Part shown: positions 36,443 to 46,756 of the stretch, in pieces
Position numbering within the stretch: the stretch's first letter is position 1
Layout of the letters: every line of letters begins with the position of its first letter
NCBI GenBank assembly: GCA_032988165.1
Contig: JANTQF010000280.1
Coordinates: 1-46,756 of the forward strand
Direction of reading: 5' to 3'
Length of the DNA: 46,756 bases
DNA from: Emmonsiellopsis sp. PD_33
Lineage: Eukaryota > Ascomycota > Eurotiomycetes > Onygenales > Ajellomycetaceae
Made by a program: the position numbers and the translations under genes
The notes under the pieces: generated by a model
What the model was told of the DNA's origin: nothing
Databases searched by the model: none
What the model saw: only the letters and a program-made list of their open reading frames with translations

Positions 36443-36931
36443 TGTTTTTTGGGGACGTTAAGGGTTTGTGTTTGTGAATGACATAGAAGGAATTTGCGGT
36501 AGAATTTATGCTGATTAAAGGGGGAACAGGACACGTTCGCGGGTTATATAAGGGCCAGCCGGAGGCGGGGGACAGCTGGTGGGAGGTTCGTAGGCAGATG
36601 TATAACTAGCATACCAATTAGAGAGCGCCAAATATGATGGGGGAAGGTGGGCTCACCCAATGTAAAAAAAGGGAATATCCAGACAAACCACACGAAAGAG
36701 ACTGTAGAGTTGTAGAGTTGTCGAGTTGTCGAAGGTTGAGATGAAGTCGAGGCTGCTTGATGGAGGTTTCAGCCACAGCGTGAGGTCAGCGCCGAACTTG
36801 GTTAGCGCCACCCAACCAGCCGGCTGTGGCGCATAACTAATCCCCGGATTCTGCTTCACTCGGCATCAATATCTCTTGCTGGAGACTAGGGGCATATAAA
36901 ATCCACAGACCGGCCACTTCAGCTGAGAAAA
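36443..36931. promoter_or_regulatory. Divergent promoter between SEC18 and the LENG1-like gene
   Basis: Non-coding DNA between two head-to-head start codons. It has a TATA-like word at 36544-36551 towards SEC18 and TATAAAA at 36895-36901 only 31-37 bases before the LENG1-like ATG. The latter would imply a very short leader if used. Short direct repeats of gttgtagagttgt lie near 36705-36735. Confidence 0.5.
36544..36551 (-). promoter_or_regulatory. Candidate TATA box of SEC18
   Basis: The self-complementary TTATATAA lies 102-109 bases upstream of the SEC18 start codon on the minus strand. It sits in the 489-bp divergent promoter shared with the LENG1-like gene and may be read from either side. 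Confidence 0.45.
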
Positions 36932-38266
36932 ATGGTCTTGTAAGCTCTCCATCTTATCCTACTTTATTCCCCCAGACAAAACAACTAACTCCCCTCCCCC
37001 AGACACCTCCTAGGCAAGAAATCATGGAATGTCTACAACGCCGACAACATCGCCCGCGTGCGCCACGATGAAGCCGCCGCCCAAGCGCGCGAAGAAGAAG
37101 AAGTCCGCCAACGTCAAAAAGCCGACGCCGAAAAGCGCATCCAGATCCTCCGCGGCCTGCGCGCCCCATCACCGTCCCCACCACCTCCCGAACAAAACCC
37201 CTCCAAAGAGACAGACAAGCCCGCGCCGCGCGAGCGGAAGGACGAGCGGTCCGGAGAACCCCGCCGCAAACGACGGCGCATAGCCGGTGAAAACGACACA
37301 GATCGCGATATCCGCTACGCGCGCGAAGACGCGGAGGAAGCGGAGGCGAAAAGGCGATCATCTGCTGGTGATGTTCTTCTCCTGCGGAGCAAGGCGTCGA
37401 CGACGGCTGCTAATAACGATGACGATGAAATACCGATCGTCGATGAGGCTGGACACATCAGTCTCTTCCCACCATCCCAGAACCAGAAGCCCGATCCGAC
37501 CAATACCACCACCAATAAAAACCCTGAAGCAGAAGCAGAAGCCTTGCTGAAACGCCGCGAATATGAAGATCAGTATACGATGCGCTTTTCGAACGCGGCG
37601 GGCTACAAGCAATCCATCTCCCAAGCACCGTGGTACTCGTCTGGGAAACATGATCTTGCTGCGGAGCGCGCGGAGGCGGATATGCCGAGTAAGGATGTAT
37701 GGGGCAATGAGGACCCGCGCAGGCGCGAGAGGGAGAGGGAGAGGGTCTGTAGTAGTGATCCGCTGGCGTTGATGAAGCGCGGGGTGAAGAAGTTGAGGGA
37801 GGTGGAGGGGGAGAGGAAGAGGTGGGAGAGTGAGAGGCGGAGAGAGCTTATGGCACTAAAGGCGCAGCAGGAGGAGGCGGACGAGAGGAGAATGAGGAGG
37901 GAGAGGAAGGAGAAAAGACATCGTCATCGCCGTCGACGGGAGTCGGATGCGTCGCTGGATAGTTTGGAGGGATTTAGGCTGGATGCGGAGCCAGAAGAGG
38001 GGGGCTGGGCGGAGAAATCACATCTTCAATCGTCGTCACGGAAGGAACATGGAGATCGGAGTAGGAATCGGAGTCGGGACCGTGATGGACATCGGCATTC
38101 GAAGCATTCGCGTTCACATTCGGATCGCGATAGGGGTAGAGATAGGCATAGAAGCTCTAGACACCGGGAAAAGGATAGGGGTAAGCGGTTGGAACAGGAG
38201 GATAGATCGGTTGGCTGGGAGCCAGCGCCTGGGAAACGGTATAGCGCACAGTTCGCCAGTGTGTAG
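36932..38266 (+). CDS. LENG1-like Cir_N-domain protein, Arg/Ser/Glu-rich, probably splicing-related
   Basis: The first coding exon is only 8 bases (36932-36939, Met-Val and two bases of Leu); after a 63-bp intron the rest is one exon, 37003-38266, giving 423 aa. The N terminus HLLGKKSWNVYNADNIARVR followed by a charged helix is the Cir_N domain, and matches the start of animal LENG1 (KKSWHVRNKDNVARVRRDE). A second LENG1-like block is YEDQYTMRFSNAAGYKQSIS followed by QAPWY, about 165-190. The C-terminal half is highly charged: Arg/Glu coiled coil, then RS/RD/RH repeats typical of nuclear RNA-processing factors. Cir_N is also in the splicing factor Cwc25, so automated naming may say Cwc25; the second block favours LENG1. 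The splice choice is supported because only acceptor 37002 gives the conserved N terminus. Function is inferred from the family. Confidence 0.85.
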
Positions 38267-38300
38267 ATTTGATGATATGGCTTGGCTCTTAAAGCGGTGG

Positions 38301-38320
38301 TTGATTGATTGATTGATTGA
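38301..38320. repeat. TTGA tetranucleotide repeat
   Basis: Five perfect TTGA units just after the LENG1-like stop codon, in the 225-bp convergent spacer between this gene and the PRMT3 gene. Confidence 0.9.
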
Positions 38321-38491
38321 TACCTCCTAGTTGAGGGAAAATGACAGAGACCTATATCTTGAACAAACAATACTTTTGTATTCCGGGACCCATGCTCTCT
38401 ATATGATTTATTTTTTATATCCCTAAGTACCGAAAACGCTCCAAAGTCCATGTAACCAGCCTCTCCATCCCACCCATAAAACAGGTATATT

Positions 38492-40457
38492 CTATTGCAA
38501 AGACCACTCCTGCTTCCCACTCTCCCCACCAGCAACCTCCCAATCAATTCCAATGTCCAAAAGCCTCGACTTTTCATCCTTCTTCCGATATTCCACATGT
38601 CCCTTAATAACCTGGCCCTTCTTCAGCGGGCTCCCCACCTTCTTCTCCCTATTGATCAAGAAAATCGTCTGCTGCCAATGCGTCTCGGTGTCATATGGCC
38701 CAGTCGTGAACGCGACGAATCCTTCTTTCTTCATATCGGCTGGCACAGCAGCCTCAGCCACCTTGGAAGTCGGCGATGGCATAAAGAACATATCGAACCA
38801 GACTGCCCAGCCGTCCAACGCATCGACATCCTCAGCCAACGTGACTTCGAACTCCTTGATGAACGACAGTTCCTCAACGGTAATGGTATGCAGGGGCAGT
38901 TGCAAGAACGGCGCTGCCTTCCCAGCCACGGATTCCGGCTTGATGCAGCGCACCAACGCCTCGTCGTAGATCCCCAGAAGCATGCTGGACATTTTGAAGC
39001 CGTAGACGGAGTTCCAAAAGGTGATGTGCGAGTCTACGAGGTCGGCATCGGCGAGGGGTGCTATCTGTAGGGTTGCGTGGGAGGGAACCATCAGGCCGCC
39101 GGGGACGAGGTAGTGGTCGCGGGCCCAGATTACGGAGTCGAACATGGCTTCGAAGAGGAGAGCGTAGCCCATCCATTCGGAGACGATGATGTCGACTTGT
39201 GGCACAGGGAGTTGGACTTCCTCGATTTTGCCGCGGATACACCTGTGCAGTCCTAGTTAGATGGGCTTCATGGTAAGCACTGGTGGATGCGACATACTTG
39301 ATTACATCCCCGAATCCATTGTCGAAGACGATTTCACGCGCGCGATCAATGATATCGGAGTTGTCGACTGCAATGACCATTTTTGCTCCCGCTTTGGCGC
39401 AGAACATGGACAGGATGCCTAGGGAAATGTAAGTCATGCAAAGTTTGCAATAATCCATTAAAGTGGATAAGAATGCATACCAGTCCCGCATCCAACATCA
39501 AGCACGACCTTGTCCTTGAAAAGGCTCTTGTTGTCATATATGAAATCCCGATAAGCATCCGTTCGGATGGAGTCCTTGAGCATGGATTCATGGATTCCTG
39601 GATTCAATTAGCTTATGGGCAGCGCAGAGCAGACTGTTTTACCATCCGTACCATTGTATGAGTATGATGTGAAATATCCCGACTCCGCCTCGTGGAACTT
39701 GCTAGACCCTGACGTCTCAAGTTTTCCCGTCGTATTGGCAGAGGAGTCATTCCCAGCAGTACTGCCTACTTCTTTTTCCAAAGATCTTTTGACAATGGCC
39801 TTGTACTCTTCAAAATCTCCCCGCATCCGCTCGAGCTCCTCTTCCAGTTCTCGGATTCTCGAGGTCTGCCCAGCGGCGCCGGGTTTCTCTACATCTCCAT
39901 CTGCGAGTGAATCCTCTGATAGATCATCCAAGCTGTACAGCAGCGCATCATCCTCCAACACGGGCTTCATATATTTCTCATCTTCGAATAGGGATGCGGA
40001 GGAGACGTCGGGTTTCGTGTTGCCGGCCTTGACTTCTGAACGTATATAATTGACAAGTCTAAGAGTACCAAGGAAATCGAGGTCTGAACGAGGCGAAACA
40101 TAGAAAAGAAAAAGAAAAGGTCAGCTGGAGGCCATCACCACTTTATACTCGAATAGCACACAATTCGTTTGATCCTTTCACTCCCACCGATTGGTTCTGT
40201 TTCTACACACCAAGCTCCTTCTGCACCCGCAGCAGGTCGAAGTTGAAATTTTCCTTGCAATCACTAAGCATGGACCGGGCATCCGGGAAGGTCTTGTCAC
40301 TAAACAAGCTGACAACAGGTTGCGATTCCTCCTCTTCTGGTTCGACGTCTTCCCATCCTTCGTCCTGGGCGAGGTCCAGGGGGTCTGAGGCGGTGGACGC
40401 GCTGTCACTGTCGGAATGCAGGTCCTCGGGGACGGGGCGCGAGGGAATAGAAGCCAT
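38492..40457 (-). CDS. Protein arginine N-methyltransferase, PRMT3 type
   Basis: Five exons, 40457-40211, 40083-39643, 39597-39481, 39418-39298 and 39242-38492, give 558 aa; introns are 127, 45, 62 and 55 bp. The acidic N terminus is followed by a zinc-finger-like block (SLFSDKTFPDARSMLSDCKE to LLRVQKEL, about 50-82), then LDFLGTLRLVNYIR and a coiled coil near 135-165, as in PRMT3. The SAM site is VVLDVGCGTGILSMFCAKAG at about 262-280; the double-E loop SEWMGYALLFE holds Glu331 and Glu340; the THW loop is THWQQ. The enzyme transfers methyl from S-adenosylmethionine to arginine; in fission yeast and animals the main substrate is ribosomal protein uS5 (Rps2). In the finger block the usual cysteine pair is replaced by serines and the second histidine is lost, so zinc binding is doubtful. 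It is convergent with the LENG1-like gene and divergent from hymA. Confidence 0.95.
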
Positions 40458-40897
40458 AATTAAAGGTAATATAAGCAGAAATAAACCACAAACGTCGTAT
40501 ATAAAAAGACAGACACGGGGGGGTTGAGGAGGAGGAGACGGACTTTTTCAGATTTCTGCGCGGGTTGGCGGGGCAGAAAAACGCCGATCCGCTAGTGGAC
40601 AGTCCCGCCCAATTAGTTCGCAGAGCCGCAGCCACGACTAAACATCCCCCGCTCTGTGTCGTGGTCTGCTCTTCAATGCCCCGTCCATGGCTCTCTCTTG
40701 TCTGCGATAACCTCCTGCTCTCACGGATTACCGCTATGTCTGCTGTCTCTGGCTGACACCTTACCCATATCCCTCGTCGTGGCCTCCCTAACCGCCCCCA
40801 CCGCCTGCACCCCGCTACATCCATTGCCCGGACGACCATTGCTTGATATATGCTCCTCTCTGCCCCGTTTCCCCGACACGAGCATCCTTGGTGATTG
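40458..40897. promoter_or_regulatory. Divergent promoter between PRMT3 and hymA
   Basis: Non-coding DNA of 440 bases between two start codons. A TATATAAAAA word at 40498-40507 in plus orientation could serve hymA (leader about 360 bases) and, read as TATATA, lies 41-46 bases before the PRMT3 start. The remainder is C/T-rich on the hymA strand, as in other leaders in this window. Confidence 0.5.
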
Positions 40898-42333
40898 ATG
40901 GCATTTCTGTTTAACCGCGCCAGGCCGCGCCAGCCTGCTGAGGTCGCGCGGTCGATAAAGGACCTCCTCGTCCGGCTGTGGGAGACCCCGAATGGCGGCT
41001 CGAAGGTTGGTTATATCTACATACGCACAAGATAACCCGGATCGTGCTGACGGGGAAATACAAACTAGGTGGAGGAAGATCTGGCGAAGCAATTGGCTCA
41101 CATGAAGTTGATCGTTCAGGGGACACAGGGTTGGTAAATCTTGAATAGAACCCCGCCCCCGATCGATCGCATACCCTAGTCTATAGCTCACACATCCTAT
41201 TAAAAGAAGTCGATATACTACCCGAACAGGTCCAGCAATTGGTCCAAGCCGTCATACAGGATGACCTCCTCTACGAACTCGCCAGAAGTATACGATACCT
41301 GCCCTTCGAAGCCAGAAAAGACACTCAAACCATATTCTCCCACATCCTCCGATTCAAACCGGGCAATGCTAATGGGGGAGACCCTCCCGTCATATCCTAT
41401 ATCGTCCATAACCGGCCCGAGATAATAGTGGAGCTCTGTTGGGGTTATGAGAATAATCGCAGTGCTATGCCCTGTGGGACCATCCTCAGGGAGGCTTTGA
41501 AGTTCGAGGTCGTTGCGGCAATTATACTCTACGATGAGTCTGGGAAGGATGACCCTGCCGTCCGGATCAATGAGGTTAAACCCGGCGCGAAACAAACCGG
41601 CGAGGGGCTCTTTTGGAATTTTTTCCAGTGGATTAACCGTGGCAGCTTTGAAGTGAGCGCGGATGCGTTTACCACGTTTCGAGTATGCTAAACACCAGTA
41701 CCCTATGCCTTTTTACTTTTCAGCAGCAGAACCTAATAATTATCTCCTAGGAAATCCTAACGAAACATAAAGGATTGGTGTCGGGATACCTTTCTGCCAA
41801 CTTTGAACTATTCTTCAATAAATACAACAACATTCTCGTCCAGTCAGACTCGTACGTGACAAAGCGACAAAGCATCAAATTACTCGGCGAGATCCTCCTG
41901 GACCGAGCAAACTATAATGTTATGACAGCATACGTGGACCGTGGAGACCATCTCAAACTCTGCATGAACCTATTAAAAGACGACCGCAAAATGGTGCAAT
42001 ATGAGGGATTTCACATCTTCAAGGTATGCATTTTGTGATATTCTTCCAAACCAAAAGCAGCGTTCTCACAGTTTCCCGCTCCAGGTATTCGTCGCGAACC
42101 CTAATAAATCCGTTGCGGTCCAAAGAATCCTCATCAACAACCGCGACCGACTTCTGAAATTCCTCCCGAAATTCCTCGAAGACCGGACAGACGACGACCA
42201 GTTCACGGACGAAAAGAGCTTCCTGGTGCGGCAGATTGAAATGCTACCCCTAGAACCAGTCGAACCGGGGCGGGCGGTGTCTGGAGGGGGGATGAATAGG
42301 TCTGGTGGCGCGGGCACGGCTACGGCGGCGTAG
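40898..42333 (+). CDS. hymA: Mo25-like scaffold protein HymA
   Basis: Five exons, 40898-41005, 41069-41133, 41187-41682, 41751-42023 and 42085-42333, with introns of 53-68 bp, give 396 aa, close to the length of Aspergillus HymA. The N terminus MAFLFNRARPRQPAEVARSI, the middle KPGAKQTGEGLFWNFFQWI and FTTFREILTKHKGLVSGYL, and the C-terminal KLLGEILLDRANYNVM, MVQYEGFHIFKVFVANPNK and ILINNRDRLLKFL are classic Mo25 signatures, folding into armadillo-like helical repeats. Mo25/Hym1 binds GCK-type kinases (Kic1) and supports the RAM/MOR pathway for polarised growth and cell separation; in Aspergillus nidulans hymA is needed for conidiophore development. The second donor is GTAAAT at 41134, chosen because it alone restores frame into SHILLKEV. 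The C-terminal tail is a short Gly/Ala-rich extension. Confidence 0.95.
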
Positions 42334-43549
42334 GTGAGGCACGCCGCACAGGGGCAGCCAAGGTTATCATATTGTCTATTTTGTGTCCCCTTTCGTTTTA
42401 TGTTTTCTTTTTTTAGTTTCTTTGTTCCATGCTGTTGGGTATTGTTTACAAAGCCGTGCACAATCTAGATATCCCCCGGGCGCGTGCGCTAGTTTCGTTT
42501 AAGCTTCCCTTGCATATCCCACCGGGCAATCATCCGAGAGAGTAAAAGACGAGGGAGAGACGAAAGGATACAAGGAGTTTTTTTTTGTTTTGTTTCTTGA
42601 TGGAATTTACATTGGGGCGAAATGATCAGTTATAATGGTTGGTGTTTGGGGCAGGCAGCTTTGCAGGCAATTTAAGATTAGCACTGGGGTGATGGTTTAT
42701 ATTTTTCTAATTCTTTTCTTTTCTTTTCTTTCTGGGCCCTTTTATTTCCAGCATTGCGGTGCCCCTTTTTCCTTCATACCAGCTGCCGTCGGAGGTAAAG
42801 CATCGGCATGCAAAGTCCTAAAATAACAAAGCTTGTATGTACATACCCAGGCGTGTAAGGGAGTATGCGCTGGCCACTGTAGCCAACTCCCCTTGTGCTC
42901 CCTTCCTGCTGCAGCCTGTCCCTCAATATTAATATGTGTGGACTGCATCGAACTGTCCGCGCGATGTTCTCCCTTCCTGAATCGGACAATGAGGCTCAGG
43001 CCACGTGCACTAGCCCGTATCAGGCCTAGTGGGGCCCGGGATCGACCGTTTTGGGCCCGAACCTTGGAACGGCGCACGCTGATTGGGTCCCGGCAGCTGC
43101 AGTGGGTCCGCCCATTTGGGGAATCGGCCGTTCTGCCGCCCGCCACCGCCAAGCAGTCACGTGGATCGAAAAACACCTCCAGCCAACCCTGGAACGACAT
43201 CACTCCCGCCCCCTTTTTAAATCCGCGCCCTCGAACAAGCCGACTTCCCACTGCTTGCGAGGGTTTATCCGTGGATTCATTGGTGATGCATGCAGCTGGC
43301 GCGTTTGCTGCGTCTTGTCTTGTCGAGCTAATTTCGATTCTCTGAGGAATGCTGCCCCTACAACCCTGTTGCGCATCTCATTGGCGAGTGCCACCCCCTG
43401 CTTCTCCGTCCCTACAGCTGTCCGACCACCTCATCTTCCTCCTCCATCCTCCCTCGCAAACGGCCACAGACGACAAACGAGCCCCGGATATCCCATCCTT
43501 AACCCACACAGTCCCATTTTTGAGGCCTTGAGCCTCCAGAGTCGACACA
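42334..43549. promoter_or_regulatory. Intergenic region before the TBC gene
   Basis: The left half is the 3' side of hymA, T-rich, with a TTTTC pentamer run at about 42710-42731. The right half (42950-43549) is G+C-rich then C/T-rich and fits promoter and leader of the TBC gene. Overlapping frames here on both strands (150-170 aa) show no domain and are not supported. Confidence 0.5.
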
Positions 43550-46187
43550 ATGGGTGACCTCACGCCCGCGTTGGCATCCCCCAAACGACCACCCTCGAGT
43601 CCAAGCTTTGAAGCTGCTCCACAGGCCCCCCTCGAGAATAACACTGCTCTTCCGCTTTTTCCCTCGCCTCCACCTCCAACGACCGCGCCGGTCCCTACTC
43701 CCGCATCTCGAGACTCAGATACTCGAAATGGCTCGCAGAACGGCGTCCCCAGTGAACCGCCCCTCTCCCTCCCCTCATCGCCCATCAAGGCAGTCCATCG
43801 CTTCGACGTCGACTCCCTCCGACGCGATTCCGGCCTTGCCCCCTCTAGGCGGGACAGTAGAACAACCCTAGCTACAGATGAACTCTCCGCCCCAAGCTTA
43901 AAGTCCCCCCCGAGCATCCCCAGCATCATCATCGACGAAGAGACCCCGCGCCCCAGCTCCCGCCGGTCAGAGCGGAAGTGGAGCTCGTTCAAGAGCAGGA
44001 AATCCACCGAGATCCCGCCTGCCGTCCCGCCGCTTCCACCTGTCAACGATGTACCATTTCAGGGAATTACGTTGGATATCCCGACGGGGTCGATTGGGGA
44101 TCTGACGAGTGAGTCGTTGGCGTCGATCAATGAGAATGGGCCAGGGAAGGAGGATCACACTACTACCGCTGCGCCTACGACTACTATTGATATGAATAGT
44201 AACAGTGAGAAGAAGGATATTACGAGTCCTCCTGTGAGTAGTAGTGGTAAGAAGGATACCTTGGAGGTGCTACACGACAGCAAGCCCGCAAGCCCACGGT
44301 CGTTGAGCGCGAGACGGATTAAATCGAATGCCTCATTGCGTACGCGCCCCTCTAGTTCCGCCACGCGCATTTTATCGATTGACGAGGAGATATTATCGCA
44401 ACGCGTGCGGCTGATGTATGAGAAGGGGGATGAAGCTATTGAGGAGGCCGAGGTCAATGAAATGCTAGGCCTGGAGAATGAGGAAGCGGTATTAGATGAC
44501 CCACCTAACGAAAGTGCTAGTACCGATGCTTTCCCAACCACGAATGATGAGTCTGGTACCGAGCGTTTAATTACCCCAGCTACTTCTGTTGTTGGCCCCG
44601 GGTCCAGGAGAAGTAGCTTTATCCAGAGGGAGGCGAACGAGCTAGCTGGCGGTTTGGAAGATTGGGAGAATGTCCAGGTCGGGGACGTGGATAGATACGG
44701 CTTTATAGTTCCCCGAAAAGAAACTGCGGAAACCCCCGAGGTGCCTCCGCCGATTCAACGCGTCTCGACCAGTCTACTACTGGCCTCGTCTACGCCGCGC
44801 AGAAAACGTACACTACGACGCGCACCATCTACAGCGGCGAGTTCGCGTTCCTTTCACGGTCGTTCTCCCACGCGCAAATCAACTGATCAATCCCGCCCTA
44901 CATCTTCGCAAAGCTCTTACCACAATAACCTATCCAGATCCACTTCTCGACTACGATATGCTGCCAATAGGTTACCTCATAATAGAAACCGGAAGTTTTT
45001 AGACGAGGCGAGCGACATGTTAACCCTCCCCGGTCAATTGGATGGAGAAGATGATGATAGTCCGCATGCTCTGGCAATGAAGAAGAAGGAATGGGAACGA
45101 GAGGATAAATGGCGAAAAATGGCCAAAGTCGTATCAAAACCTCAAGATGGCGCCGGAATGACGTTTGAATTCGACGTCAAAAGCTCAAAACTCATCGAAC
45201 GAACCTGGAAAGGCATCCCAGATAGATGGCGGTCAACGGCTTGGTACGCGTTCCTGAGTGCCAGTGCGGCGAAACGCAAAGACAGCCCGTCAGATACAGA
45301 ACTTATTCAAAAATTTAATGAATTCCAGGAGGAAGGGTCGCCGGATGATGTGCAGATCGATATCGATGTTCCCAGGACTATCAGCAGCCATATCATGTTT
45401 CGTCGTCGGTATCGCGGTGGCCAAAGGCTGTTGTTTAGGGTTTTGCATGCTATGTCGCTTTACTTCCCGGAGACGGGATATGTTCAGGGCATGGCTGCGC
45501 TTGCTGCAACGCTGCTTGCGTATTACGATGAAGAACATGCTTTTGTCATGCTTGTCAGATTGTGGCTACTTAGAGGCCTGGATCGATTGTACAGGTCGGG
45601 CTTCGCAGGGTTGATGGAGGCACTGGATTCGTTTGAGAAGGAGTGGCTTGAGTCTGGGGAGGTCGCTGAGAAATTGGTATGTTTCGATTTTTAAAAAGAA
45701 AAAACAAACGTTTCGTTGAGAAATCAAACACTAACACATTTTACTCCCTTTCGTCTAGACCGAACTTGGCATTCCCCCAACAGCCTACGGCACCCGCTGG
45801 TACCTAACTTTGTTCAACTATTCCATCCCCTTTCCCGCCCAACTCCGCGTGTGGGACGTCTTCATGCTCCTCGGCGACTCGGGGGAACCAACCTCGCCGA
45901 CACCACCTTCATCCCGACCTGCCACAACCAGCTCTCACGCTGCAAACGGCACTAGTACACCCAGCCCAACAACATCCCAACCAAGCGCCCCTCCATTTGG
46001 AAAATCCCTTGACGTGCTGCATGCGACCTCCGCAGCGTTGATTGATGGGATGCGGGATATCGTTCTCGAGTCGGACTTTGAGAATGCGATGAAGGTGCTG
46101 ACCAGTTGGGTGCCGATTAAGGATGTGGAGATTTTTATGAGGGTCGCCAGGGCGGAGTGGAAAGTGCATCATCGGAAGAAGGGGTAG
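43550..46187 (+). CDS. TBC-domain Rab GTPase-activating protein
   Basis: Two exons, 43550-45676 and 45759-46187, around an 82-bp phase-0 intron give 851 aa. Residues 1-540 are mostly disordered, Pro/Ser-rich with an acidic helical stretch near 270-320 and the short conserved-looking DWENVQVGDVDRYGFIVP at about 370. The TBC domain runs from RTWKGIPDRWRSTAW (551) to the C-terminal third. It has both catalytic fingers of the family: Arg609 in IDIDVPRT and Gln646 in GYVQGM. The end of the domain (YGTRWYLTLFNYSIPFPAQL) is in exon 2, followed by a Ser/Thr/Pro insertion and a helical tail. The family speeds GTP hydrolysis on Rab GTPases in membrane traffic. The particular Rab cannot be told from the sequence. 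The start ATG follows a long C/T-rich leader. Confidence 0.93.
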
Positions 46188-46756
46188 TGATTTTGGACGT
46201 TGCCAAGTCAAACTCGACCCAAATCCGCCAATTTCGATCTCCCATATATTCCTCGCTCTACACCGGGCAACACTTTTTTCATTCAGTCGCCTTCCACATT
46301 ACCACCTCAGGGTTCTCTAACCTTCATCAGCTTTGCTTGCTCTCCAAGCGCCGAATCTGTGGTATTTTTTGTCCTTTTGTTTGATGCAACACATCCATCC
46401 GTCGGCCTACACTACACTACATACACCGTGCCCCCTTTTTACAAACCCTACTAATTTCTCTTAATACTTCCCTTCGCAACCTTTCATCATCCGGGGTCAG
46501 GATTTTGTATTTCCCTTTTTTTTCATGTCCGTATTACCATCTTCTTTTACTAAACCTCCCTTATAATTCTTCTCCTTTTATGCATTTTTCGCGTTATTTA
46601 ATCTAACCCCAAGCCTTGTTATGTTCTTGTTAAACTAAAAAGGAAACTTCGCCGCAGGAGGAGCTGGGAATCATCAAACTGCAGAAAAATCTCGCATTTT
46701 TAAATAATATAGTTGCGTATATAGATCGCATAGCGTCATGCGCCCGAAATTCCAAT
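46188..46756. other. 3' region of the TBC gene
   Basis: No gene seen up to the window edge. The sequence is C/T-rich then A+T-rich, and fits the 3' untranslated region and termination zone of the TBC gene. Confidence 0.5.

Noticed and set aside
36895..36901. TATAAAA as the main promoter of the LENG1-like gene
   Set aside because: Only 31-37 bases from the ATG, leaving almost no leader; kept as an oddity rather than called as a promoter.
37003..38266. Naming the Cir_N protein Cwc25
   Set aside because: The N terminus and the second block around QAPWY fit LENG1 better than Cwc25, which begins with a different lead.
43051..43557. 168-aa plus-strand frame before the TBC gene
   Set aside because: It overlaps the C/T-rich leader of the TBC gene in another frame and has no domain.

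Overview
The window is nuclear DNA of a filamentous ascomycete (Pezizomycotina). The evidence is short introns (45-243 bp) with GT..AG ends and CTAAC/CTAAT-type branch sites, pyrimidine-rich leaders, wide intergenic regions, and fungal versions of every recognised protein. Class Eurotiomycetes, possibly Onygenales, is my inference from the overall style and gene set; the genus cannot be decided by reading. There are ten protein-coding genes, all reconstructed here with frame-consistent exon joins. I saw no tRNA, rRNA, CRISPR array or intact transposon.

Left third (1-19941): two giant hybrid histidine kinases lie head to head. The minus-strand gene (6647-699, 1940 aa) has a GAF-like region, two PAS domains, a kinase core, a degenerate receiver and a true receiver, and resembles fission yeast Mak1. 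The plus-strand gene (12418-19941, 2417 aa) has a pseudokinase, a P-loop ATPase, a helical region, GAF, kinase core and receiver, and belongs to the Chk1/Mak2/Mak3 type. About 5.8 kb of non-coding DNA separates their start codons. Both should feed a Ypd1-type phosphorelay, whose other members are not in the window.

Middle (19942-33222): sparsely coded. It holds a small three-exon KxDL/KXD1-like gene (23647-24518), a secreted GH7 cellobiohydrolase without a cellulose-binding module (28518-27038), and a fungal protein of unknown function with polyQ, polyAla and acidic repeats (33222-32138). Between them are long AT-rich or pyrimidine-rich tracts, including a segment of about 290 bp with no CpG.

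Right third (33739-46187): compact housekeeping genes. These are SEC18/NSF (minus), a LENG1-like Cir_N protein (plus), a PRMT3-type arginine methyltransferase (minus), the Mo25 homologue hymA (plus) and a TBC-domain Rab GAP (plus). SEC18/LENG1-like and PRMT3/hymA are divergent pairs with 440-490 bp promoters. SEC18, the TBC protein, KXD1 and hymA all act in membrane traffic or polarised growth; a functional grouping is only suggestive.

The most interesting elements are the head-to-head sensor kinase pair, the non-catalytic modules inside both kinases, and the structured, gene-free DNA between them.
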